Notes under the pieces: generated by a model
The model's database searches: none
What the model was told of the DNA's origin: nothing
Seen by the model: the letters and a program-made list of their open reading frames with translations, nothing else
NCBI GenBank assembly: GCA_937121005.1
Contig: CAKZKB010000134.1
Coordinates: 1 to 18,758 of the forward strand
Length of the DNA stretch: 18,758 nucleotides
DNA from: an uncultured cyanobacterium
GTDB taxonomy: Bacteria; Cyanobacteriota; Cyanobacteriia; Cyanobacteriales; Geitlerinemataceae
Direction of reading: 5' to 3'
Translations under genes and position numbers: made by a program
Part shown: piece by piece, positions 8,177 to 14,364 of the stretch
How the letters are laid out: each line of letters starts with the position of its first letter
Position numbering within the stretch: the stretch's first letter is position 1

Positions 8177-8896
8177 ATGACCGACACTCAAGTGAAACCC
8201 CCCAAACGAACCCGCACGAAGAAAGCCGATCGCGCTTCGGTATCGTCGTTCGTATCGCCGCTTATTTCCTTACTTTACCCGTTGGCTCGCCACGTGGTTT
8301 TGCCCGCCTACTTTGGTAACATAGACGTAAGCGGTAGCGAATGGGTTCCCAGAGAAGGGGCAACAATTTTAGCACCCACCCATCGATCGCGTTGGGATCC
8401 CGTTTTGCTGTCCTATAGTACGGGTCGCCCCGTGTCCGGGCGCGACGTGCGGTTTATGACCTCCATCAACGAAATGAGAGGCTTCCAAGGCTGTCTCGTC
8501 CGTCGTTTGGGGGCATTTCCCATCGATCCCAGTCGCCCCGGTATCGGCAGTTTGCGTCACGGTTTGGAACTGTTACTCGCAGGCGAAATGCTGGCAATTT
8601 TCCCGGAAGGGGGAATTTTTCACGAGAACAAAATCAAGCCCTTTAAGCCGGGAATGGGACGCTTAGCCATGCAAGCCGCATCCCAGGCTCCCGATTTAAA
8701 CCTAAAAATTATCCCCGTTGCCATTCGCTACGATCGCCTGCCCCAGCGTTGGGGTTGCGATGTTAACATTGGCATTGGCAAACCTATCTTCGCCAACGAC
8801 TACGATCTCGACTCGGTGAAAAAGAGCGCCAAACAGCTAACGGCGGACTTGCACGAAGCCTTACAAGATCTCTACGATCGCTCCGCTCATAATTAG
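8177..8896 (+). CDS. Lysophospholipid (1-acyl-glycerol-3-phosphate) acyltransferase, PlsC family
   Basis: 239 residues. Transfers an acyl group to a lysophospholipid or similar acceptor at the cytosolic membrane face. The PlsC motifs are all there: H69 and D74 in THRSRWDP (HX4D catalytic pair), GAFPID at 112-117, the substrate-binding FPEGG at 142-146, and IPVAIRY at 179-185. A basic N-terminus (about residues 8-19) and a hydrophobic stretch (28-45) suggest membrane association. Acceptor specificity cannot be read; cyanobacteria carry several PlsC-like paralogues, so I give no gene symbol. The start follows a heptameric repeat rather than a Shine-Dalgarno, and the stop codon TAG is itself part of the next heptameric repeat. 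It converges with the M23 peptidase gene. Confidence 0.88.
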   Translation: MTDTQVKPPKRTRTKKADRASVSSFVSPLISLLYPLARHVVLPAYFGNIDVSGSEWVPREGATILAPTHRSRWDPVLLSYSTGRPVSGRDVRFMTSINEMRGFQGCLVRRLGAFPIDPSRPGIGSLRHGLELLLAGEMLAIFPEGGIFHENKIKPFKPGMGRLAMQAASQAPDLNLKIIPVAIRYDRLPQRWGCDVNIGIGKPIFANDYDLDSVKKSAKQLTADLHEALQDLYDRSAHN

Positions 8897-8934
8897 GTAT
8901 TAGGTATTAGGTTTTAGGTTTTAGGTATTAGGCG
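8893..8934. repeat. Heptameric tandem repeat TTAGGTN x6, containing the plsC-type gene's stop codon
   Basis: Six head-to-tail 7-base units: TTAGGTA, TTAGGTA, TTAGGTT, TTAGGTT, TTAGGTA, TTAGGCG. The first unit supplies the TAG stop (8894-8896) of the acyltransferase. STRR-type element. Confidence 0.85.
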
Positions 8935-8937
8935 TAG

Positions 8938-8963
8938 GTTGGGTTGAAGCATGAAAACCCAAC
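8938..8963. repeat. Small hairpin repeat GTTGGGTT...AACCCAAC
   Basis: Perfect 8-base inverted repeat (8938-8945 and 8956-8963) around a 10-base loop. A further half copy, GTTGGGT, occurs at 8981-8987. It lies between convergent genes and may help terminate transcription, though no T-run follows; the motif is a familiar dispersed repeat in cyanobacteria. Confidence 0.6.
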
Positions 8964-9002
8964 AACCGCGCATTGATGGCGTTGGGTATCGTTCCTCTAC
9001 TA

Positions 9003-9037
9003 ATGAGGTATGAGGTATGAGGTACGAGGGGCGAGGT
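9003..9037. repeat. Second heptameric repeat family (ATGAGGT) and C-rich tract
   Basis: ATGAGGT occurs three times in tandem (9003-9023), then ACGAGGG and GCGAGGT. Directly after it (about 9050-9080) comes an 8-base-period C-rich tract of CCCCTAAA type. Nothing coding is seen in 8897-9095. Confidence 0.8.
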
Positions 9038-9095
9038 TGTATTCCCCCCATCCCCCTAAACCCCTAAACCCCCAATTCCCCATATAAAAAGCGGG

Positions 9096-9734
9096 TCACT
9101 GAACTTTCCGCTTGTGACCGTCGGCGTACATGGCGCGGATCACCGTTGCCGGATCCACCCACTCGCCGCCGTAGCGCATTCCCCAATGGAGGTGGGGGCC
9201 AGTGGTGCGCCCAGTCATGCCCACGCGCCCGATCCGTTCCCCGGCTTCGACGGTTTTGCCTTCCCACATTTGGATGTTTCCGTCGCGATCGACCAGGTAT
9301 TTTTGTTTGTTTTTTGTGACGACGCGCCCGTTCATGTGACAGTAAATATGCTCCCACTCGCCGGACTTGACGATTAAACCGACACCGCAACGGCTGTCGT
9401 TAATCACTTCTACAATTTCTCCAGCCCACCAGTTGCGAATGTAGCTGCCTTGAGGCGCAGCAATATCCAAACCGGAGTGGAATTCGCTGCCGCTACCCGA
9501 TCGCCGATAGCCGAAGCCGGAGGTATAGGCTTGGAATTGTTCGACGGGAAAATGCGCCCCTTGCCAGCTACTCGTATTCGAGGTGGCGCGGACGCGATCG
9601 ATGCCGCCGATCGCGCCTAGGGCAATGGCTGACAGGGCAACACCGACGATCGATACTTTGCCCCAACGGGGTAATAAGGCGTAGGCTCGACCCGCGATCG
9701 ACTCGGGCGCAACGCGCCCCCTTCCCTCTTTCAT
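9096..9734 (-). CDS. Membrane-anchored or secreted M23 (LytM) family peptidase
   Basis: 212 residues. A basic N-terminus and one hydrophobic segment (about 27-45) form an uncleaved anchor or signal sequence, placing the enzyme in the periplasm, where M23 peptidases cut peptidoglycan cross-bridges or stems. Zinc ligands are visible: H86 and D90 in FHSGLDIAAP, and H183 in HLHWG (with H181), plus H129/H133 in HIYCHM. A short insertion (about 138-165, KNKQKYLVDRDGN) separates the two halves of the fold. All metal-binding and catalytic residues are kept, so it should be active rather than a degenerate NlpD-type activator. It has no LysM or other wall-binding domain and is short for the family. It has its own promoter (9841-9869) about 100 bases upstream. 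Confidence 0.9.
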   Translation of the reverse strand: MKEGRGRVAPESIAGRAYALLPRWGKVSIVGVALSAIALGAIGGIDRVRATSNTSSWQGAHFPVEQFQAYTSGFGYRRSGSGSEFHSGLDIAAPQGSYIRNWWAGEIVEVINDSRCGVGLIVKSGEWEHIYCHMNGRVVTKNKQKYLVDRDGNIQMWEGKTVEAGERIGRVGMTGRTTGPHLHWGMRYGGEWVDPATVIRAMYADGHKRKVQ

Positions 9735-9812
9735 TGTTGGTACTCTCTCCTAGATGAAGCGCGATGGTAGAAAGGTGATTGATTGGTAGCGATGCACCGT
9801 TGCCGATACTTC

Positions 9813-9845
9813 TCAGCCGAAAGTGGGCTGACAACCAAAGGTTGT
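9813..9845 (-). promoter_or_regulatory. Two adjacent dyads at the transcription start of the M23 gene
   Basis: TCAGCC (9813-9818) pairs with GGCTGA (9826-9831), and ACAACC (9831-9836) pairs with GGTTGT (9840-9845) around AAA. The second dyad covers the -10 box and the expected start point near 9834, a typical operator position. The first would be a hairpin at the very 5' end of the leader. Confidence 0.45.
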
Positions 9846-9869
9846 ATCGCGTTTGCGGGCCGTTGTCAA
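9841..9869 (-). promoter_or_regulatory. Sigma-70-type promoter of the M23 peptidase gene
   Basis: On the minus strand a perfect -35 TTGACA (9869-9864) is separated by exactly 17 bases from TACAAC (9846-9841, four of six matches to TATAAT). Start of transcription should fall near 9834, giving a leader of about 100 nt. Confidence 0.6.
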
Positions 9870-9884
9870 GAGGCCTGCGGGCCG
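9854..9884 (-). promoter_or_regulatory. Direct repeats TGCGGGCCG, 22 bases apart, around the -35 box
   Basis: TGCGGGCCG occurs at 9854-9862 (inside the promoter spacer) and again at 9876-9884 (just upstream of the -35). The 22-base step is about two helical turns, placing both on one DNA face, as for a dimeric activator or repressor. No protein can be assigned. Confidence 0.4.
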
Positions 9885-9978
9885 AAATTAGGGCGATCGC
9901 CTCTATCTAGGGTTTGCTGGAGAAGTCTGCAATGCGCTCTAGCCCCCAGTTTCATCTGCGATCGCGCCCGCGCTGAGT

Positions 9979-11115
9979 TTAGACTAACATCTGACAGAGT
10001 TTTTCTTCCAACTCGCGATCGCGGCTATCCATGCCCGAAATCGCCCCTTCTAAAATCGTGCTTGGCGAGAGTCCTTGCTGGTGCAATTTTAGCCATTGTT
10101 GGGCGACGTTGCCGCGTTTGAGAATCTCTCGCAGGGGGGATAGGAAACAGTTGAAACCGCGCAATTTAGCAACGTCCCAGGTTTCTGGGTAGAGGCGATC
10201 GATCCAGTCGCCAACGACAATTTCGCGGCCGTCTTGCCAGTGGCGCACGCGAGCGGCTAAACTGTGACGAGCGACGGCGGCTTCGTTCGCCATGGTGACA
10301 TCGAGCAGATCGTCGGCCGAAAAGATGCTGCGATCGAGGGGATCTAAACTCGGATCGAGAATAACTTGCCAAATTCGGGCTTCTAAAAAGGCGGTAATGG
10401 CCAGTAACGCGATCGGATCGGTGACGAGATCGCAAATTCTCAATTCCAAGCGGTTGAGACTGTAGGGACGGTTGTCGCCGTTGGGACGCACCGAGATCCA
10501 CAGGTGGCGGACATTTTGCATGGTGCCGATCGCCAGTTGTTCGTTCGTCCAGCGAATAAAATGACCGTGACTCTCAAACAGGGGAACGCGATCGGGAACT
10601 TGGGGAAAAACTTGCCAGCGAGTGGAGTGGGATCCGGTGACTTCTCCATCTAAAAAGGGCGACGAAGCGCTTAAGGCTAAGTATAGCGGGGCTTCGACGC
10701 GAATCAAGCGCACGGCTCGCATCAATACTTCCGGATCGTCGATGCCAATATTGATATGGACGCTGGCGGTGACGACTTTGGTGCCGTAGGTGGTTTCAAT
10801 AAAACTATGGTAGGGGTTGCCGGGGTCGGAACGATAGAAGCGATCGCTACCTCCCAAAGATAGGGTACTACCGGGAATTAAAGTATAGTCGCCGAGGTGT
10901 TTGAGGTAGTCTCGCAGTCGCAACCGAGGGCGCACCAACTCGCACAACAGGCGATCGTAACAGGCACAGGGGGCCGTTGTATATTCGACGTTGCGGTTGT
11001 CGGGTTCGCGGGTAAAGCGACTGAGTTCGGCCGCAATGCGATCGGACAGTCCCACGATCTCGCCTTGGGGCGTTCCGGTGTACACCTCGATTTCAAAGCC
11101 TTTGGGCAGTAGCAC
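9979..11115 (-). CDS. gshA: Glutamate-cysteine ligase, cyanobacterial type
   Basis: 378 residues. Makes gamma-glutamylcysteine from glutamate, cysteine and ATP, the first step of glutathione synthesis, in the cytosol. The sequence matches the cyanobacterial GshA family along its full length: GFEIEVYTGTPQGEIVGLSD at the start, then NVEYTTAPC, GDYTLIPGSTLSLG, TYGTKVVTASVHINIGI, LSASSPFLDGEVTGSHSTRW, GTMQNVRHLWISVRPNGD and LNRLELRICDLV. Translation starts at GTG (11115), with GAGG seven bases before it; the nearest ATG upstream is out of frame. It is read divergently from the FIST gene across a 264-base gap in which I see no clear promoter boxes. The M23 gene lies 244 bases downstream on the same strand but has its own promoter. 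Confidence 0.94.
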   Translation of the reverse strand: MLLPKGFEIEVYTGTPQGEIVGLSDRIAAELSRFTREPDNRNVEYTTAPCACYDRLLCELVRPRLRLRDYLKHLGDYTLIPGSTLSLGGSDRFYRSDPGNPYHSFIETTYGTKVVTASVHINIGIDDPEVLMRAVRLIRVEAPLYLALSASSPFLDGEVTGSHSTRWQVFPQVPDRVPLFESHGHFIRWTNEQLAIGTMQNVRHLWISVRPNGDNRPYSLNRLELRICDLVTDPIALLAITAFLEARIWQVILDPSLDPLDRSIFSADDLLDVTMANEAAVARHSLAARVRHWQDGREIVVGDWIDRLYPETWDVAKLRGFNCFLSPLREILKRGNVAQQWLKLHQQGLSPSTILEGAISGMDSRDRELEEKLCQMLV

Positions 11116-11379
11116 GGCGGTTCCTCGGCATCGGTTCTAGCTTTAGTGTCGCATATTTCGAGGACGATCGCGCCTCGATCGGCGAACCCAAACCAGCCGC
11201 GATCGCCATTGGAGGCGGCGAAATCCGCTTTAACCGAAAAGTTTGGCAATTTCGTCGGTTGCAGTTGTTGGGCGTTCGTGCTTCAACCCAATCGACAAGC
11301 CATTTTGCTGTTCGATATTGTACTATACACCTATACCGTCGGAGTGCCTGCCACGACCTCACACTCTAGGAATCCATCT

Positions 11380-12531
11380 ATGTTAAAAGTAGCCGTCGGT
11401 CACAGCAACGATCCTGACTCGGAAAGTGCCATCGATATCGTTGTGGAACAATGTCGATCGTCCCTGGAGGGGGTTGCCCCCAAAGCGGGAATTTTGTTCG
11501 CGTCTAGCGACTTCGATCTTGAAGTTTTGTTGCAGCGCATCCATCAAACTTGGGACAACTTAGAACTGATTGGTTGTTCGACGAATGGAGAAATTTCGTC
11601 GGTGATGGCATTTCAGCAAGACTCAGCGATGTTAGTGTTGTTTTGCGGCGACACTGTTGAAATCGCTGCCGGAGTGGGACGAAACGTATCGAAAGATCCG
11701 GTGGCGGCGACGCGGGAAGCCATCGACAAGGCGCGATCGAAACTCAACAGTCGCGATCCGAAGTTGTGTCTGGTGACTCCAGAAAGTTTGACCACCAGTG
11801 GGGTGTCAATTATTGACGGGTTGAGTCGAGAATTGGGCGAAAATTTCCCCATTTTTGGCGGTGCGGCGGGCAATGCGTCTAACCAAGCGCAGACGTTTCA
11901 ATTTTTCAATACAGAAGTGTTGAGCGATGCGGTTCCCGTCTTGTTGTTTGCGGGTAACATCCATTTTTCTCACGGTATTGCTTGCGGTTGGAATCCGTTA
12001 GGAAATCAAAGCCGCGTGACGCGATCGCAAAAAAATCGCGTGGAAACCATCGACGATCGTCCCGCTATTGACTTTTACGAATATTATTTGGGAACCCGCA
12101 CCCACTCGGTGGAATATCCGATCGCAATTTTTGAAGCCGACGGCAATTTCTATTTGCGAGCTCCCCAAAGTTGGGACGAAGAAGATGGCAGCATTACCTT
12201 CTTTGCCGACGTTCCTGAAAATGCCACCATTCAGATTACTGAAGCCAGTCGCGACAACATCTTAGCGGCGGCGGAAGAATCCCTCGATCGCGCTTTAGAA
12301 AGCTATCCGGGAGAACAACCGGAAGCGGCGTTATTTTTTACCTGCGCGTTTCGCAAGTACATTTTGGGCACTCGTACTAAAGAAGAATACGAACTCGTGC
12401 GCGATCGTTTCACCCAATCGTTACCTAGTGGCGGATTTTACACCAATGGCGAAATTTCTCCCATCGCACCGGGAACGCCAACGCGATTTCATAACGAAAC
12501 GTTTGTGACGTTACTCTTGGGGAGTCAGTAA
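11380..12531 (+). CDS. FIST-domain sensory protein
   Basis: 383 residues from the ATG at 11380, which has AGGAA about eight bases upstream; the frame is open back to 11146, but those 78 codons look non-coding and would overlap the gshA control region. Residues about 25-220 are the FIST_N domain (GCSTNGEISS at 65-74, FPIFGGAAGN at 156-165), and 221-375 the FIST_C domain (TCAFRKYILG, LPSGGFYTNGEISPI, FHNETFVTLLLG). FIST domains are predicted small-ligand sensors found in signal transduction proteins, often beside kinases. No signal peptide or membrane segment is present, so it senses inside the cell. It sits 99 bases upstream of a histidine kinase gene lacking its own sensor domain, so it is probably the sensory subunit of that kinase. 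The ligand is unknown. Confidence 0.9.
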   Translation: MLKVAVGHSNDPDSESAIDIVVEQCRSSLEGVAPKAGILFASSDFDLEVLLQRIHQTWDNLELIGCSTNGEISSVMAFQQDSAMLVLFCGDTVEIAAGVGRNVSKDPVAATREAIDKARSKLNSRDPKLCLVTPESLTTSGVSIIDGLSRELGENFPIFGGAAGNASNQAQTFQFFNTEVLSDAVPVLLFAGNIHFSHGIACGWNPLGNQSRVTRSQKNRVETIDDRPAIDFYEYYLGTRTHSVEYPIAIFEADGNFYLRAPQSWDEEDGSITFFADVPENATIQITEASRDNILAAAEESLDRALESYPGEQPEAALFFTCAFRKYILGTRTKEEYELVRDRFTQSLPSGGFYTNGEISPIAPGTPTRFHNETFVTLLLGSQ

Positions 12532-12630
12532 GGATCTCTCTTCCATCTCCTCGTTCTCTGGCTCTGCCTCATGAGTTCGTAAAACCTTCTCCTGTCTCAA
12601 ACAATCTGTGTTTATTTATCTGCGGTTGCC

Positions 12631-13836
12631 ATGGCTGACAACACCGAGAAAATTGAGGAACTCGAAAAGCAAAATCGTATCCTCCAAAAGAAACTAGCGC
12701 GATCGGAGGACGATCGGGCTCGCATGGAGGAGACAAAAGAACGTAGCGAATCGTTGCTGCGAACCGTCGTCCGCGATTTGCGAAATTCCCAGGAAGTTCT
12801 CGAACAGAAAAACACCGAACTGGCTAGCACTCTGGCTCAGTTACAAACCACTCAAGATCAACTGGTCGAGTCGGAAAAAATGGCCGCATTGGGTCAGTTA
12901 GTGGCGGGGATTGCCCACGAAATCAATACGCCTTTGGGCGCGATTCGCTCTTCGGTCGATAATATTGCCGACTTTCTCTCCGATCGCCTGATGGTTTTGC
13001 CTGATTTCTTTCAGTCTCTATCGGGCGATCGCGAAGAAGATTTCTTGAAGCTATTGCAGATTTCCTTGCAGCAAGACACATCTCTATCCTCTCGAGAAAA
13101 GCGTCAAATCAAGAAACATTTGAAAGCGCAACTACAAGAGAAAAACATCGACAATGCCGATAGTTTGGCCAGTACGCTAGCAAATATTGGCGTTCGCCAT
13201 AGCATCGATCCCTTCTTAGGCTTGTTGGGCGATCGCGAGGGAAAAACTATTTTAGAGATGGCGTATCAATTTGCAAGTTTGCAAAAAAGCACCCGCACGA
13301 TTATTACTGGAAGCGATCGGGCGGCTAAAGTCATCTTTGCCCTCAAAAGTTATGCCCGCTACGATCGATCGGGTGCAACCGTACAAGCCAACCCCATCGA
13401 CGGTATCGAAACTGTACTCACTTTATATCACAACCAACTCAAACAAGGTGTAGAGGTGGTTCGCAATTACGAAGACATTCCCTCCATTTCTTGCTATCCC
13501 GACGAACTCAATCAAGTGTGGACGAATTTAATCCACAACGCCTTACAAGCGATGCACCATCAAGGAACCTTAACCATCGACGTTTGCCAAAAAGAAGGCG
13601 CGATCGCGGTTAGCATTACCGATAGCGGTACGGGAATTCCTGAAGACATTAAAGCCAAAATTTTCCAACCGTTCTTTACCACTAAGCCTCCCGGCGAAGG
13701 AAGTGGTTTGGGTCTCGATATCGTTCGCAAAATCGTCGAAAAACATCAAGGCGCGATCGCCATTGATAGCGTTCCCGGAAACACCACCTTTACCGTCTCG
13801 CTACCAATTACAACCCCGGAGAAAACTCATGTCTAA
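12631..13836 (+). CDS. Soluble sensor histidine kinase with insert in the dimerisation domain
   Basis: 401 residues. Residues about 4-82 are a charged coiled coil with no membrane segment. The H-box is GQLVAGIAHEINTPLG with the phospho-acceptor H96. The HATPase_c domain carries the N-box (WTNLIHNALQAM, 297-308), G1 box DSGTGIP (331-337), F-box FFTTK (348-352) and G2 box GEGSGLGL (355-362). Between the first dimerisation helix and its partner helix (about 228-242) there are roughly 110 extra residues (115-225), rich in helix and containing LSSREKR; this insert recurs in some bacterial kinases and may take the role of a sensor or docking surface (inference). The gene overlaps the receiver gene by eight bases. 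Its likely partners are the FIST protein as input and the receiver as phosphate acceptor. Confidence 0.9.
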   Translation: MADNTEKIEELEKQNRILQKKLARSEDDRARMEETKERSESLLRTVVRDLRNSQEVLEQKNTELASTLAQLQTTQDQLVESEKMAALGQLVAGIAHEINTPLGAIRSSVDNIADFLSDRLMVLPDFFQSLSGDREEDFLKLLQISLQQDTSLSSREKRQIKKHLKAQLQEKNIDNADSLASTLANIGVRHSIDPFLGLLGDREGKTILEMAYQFASLQKSTRTIITGSDRAAKVIFALKSYARYDRSGATVQANPIDGIETVLTLYHNQLKQGVEVVRNYEDIPSISCYPDELNQVWTNLIHNALQAMHHQGTLTIDVCQKEGAIAVSITDSGTGIPEDIKAKIFQPFFTTKPPGEGSGLGLDIVRKIVEKHQGAIAIDSVPGNTTFTVSLPITTPEKTHV

Positions 13837-14224
13837 ATCTGCCATCTTGTGTGTCGATGACGAAACCATTGTTTTAGAAAGTTTGGAGGTTCAGTTCCAG
13901 AAAACCTTCGGAGATACTTATTTGTATGAATTCGCTGAAAGTGCTGACGAAGCCTTAGAAATCATTGACGAACTGGCCGAAGACAACGTTAAAATTTTAG
14001 TCATTGTCTCCGACTGGTTGATGCCGGGAATGAAAGGAGATGAGTTTTTGATCTGCGTTCACGAAAAGTTTCCCAAAATTGTTAAAGTGATGCTGACGGG
14101 ACAAGCCGATCGCGAAGCCATCGATCGCCTGCGGGCAGAAGCCAACCTATATCAATGTTTCTACAAACCCTGGGATGGAGGAGAACTGATGAACACCATT
14201 AAAGCCGCACTCGAATCTTCGTGA
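13829..14224 (+). CDS. Stand-alone receiver-domain response regulator
   Basis: 131 residues, one receiver domain and no output domain. The acidic pocket is VDDE at 9-12, the phospho-acceptor D62 lies in VSDWLMPGMKG, the conserved Thr is in MLTGQAD, and the Lys is K113 in KPW. The start at 13829 overlaps the kinase stop by eight bases and has GGAG eight bases before it; the longer open frame upstream lies within the kinase gene. It closely resembles the N-terminal receiver of the next gene, with matching blocks PGMKGDE, MLTGQAD and KPW. It probably takes phosphate from the upstream kinase and works by protein contact or as a phosphate sink. Confidence 0.92.
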   Translation: MSKSAILCVDDETIVLESLEVQFQKTFGDTYLYEFAESADEALEIIDELAEDNVKILVIVSDWLMPGMKGDEFLICVHEKFPKIVKVMLTGQADREAIDRLRAEANLYQCFYKPWDGGELMNTIKAALESS

Positions 14225-14250
14225 AATTATCTCAATTTTGTTAACGGGTG

Positions 14251-14315
14251 TCAAGTCCGAACCTGAAGATCTCGTCTTACAATTGCAATGACCTGCTGTT
14301 GAGGTGTGGACTTGA
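14251..14315. repeat. Inverted repeat TCAAGTCC / GGACTTGA in the receiver-hybrid gap
   Basis: Perfect 8-base arms at 14251-14258 and 14308-14315 with 49 bases between. It could be a leader structure or a protein site ahead of the hybrid kinase gene; no promoter boxes or terminator T-run go with it. Confidence 0.35.
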
Positions 14316-14320
14316 TATTG

Positions 14321-14355
14321 ATTTTGAATTATAAATTTTGAATTTTGAATTGGAG
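14321..14355. repeat. Heptameric repeat (ATTTTGA) carrying the ribosome site of the hybrid kinase gene
   Basis: Period-7 units ATTTTGA, ATTATAA, ATTTTGA, ATTTTGA, ATTGGAG run up to the gene. The last unit contains GGAG (14352-14355), nine bases before a TTG start at 14365; two further in-frame TTG codons (14338, 14350) also lie inside the repeat. Confidence 0.7.
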
Positions 14356-14364
14356 CAAAGCGAC

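Noticed and set aside
8071..8319. Open frame of 82 codons across the plsC-type gene start
   Set aside because: It runs through the heptameric repeat and overlaps the well-supported acyltransferase in another frame; shadow frame.
9807..9851. Three-way RNA junction closed by CGATAC/GTATCG
   Set aside because: One closing arm overlaps the -10 box of a good promoter and would not be in the transcript from it; a junction would need transcription from further upstream. Mentioned only as a side note in the promoter finding.
9735..9978. Possible c-di-AMP (ydaO) riboswitch before the M23 peptidase gene
   Set aside because: Such riboswitches do precede wall-peptidase genes, but the conserved GGGGTGAAT-like and GGGACC-like cores are absent, and the folded part begins at or before the predicted transcription start.
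11146..11379. N-terminal extension of the FIST protein
   Set aside because: The frame is open, but the 78 residues look unlike the domain, no ribosome site suits the upstream start, and the region must hold the divergent control signals of gshA and the FIST gene.
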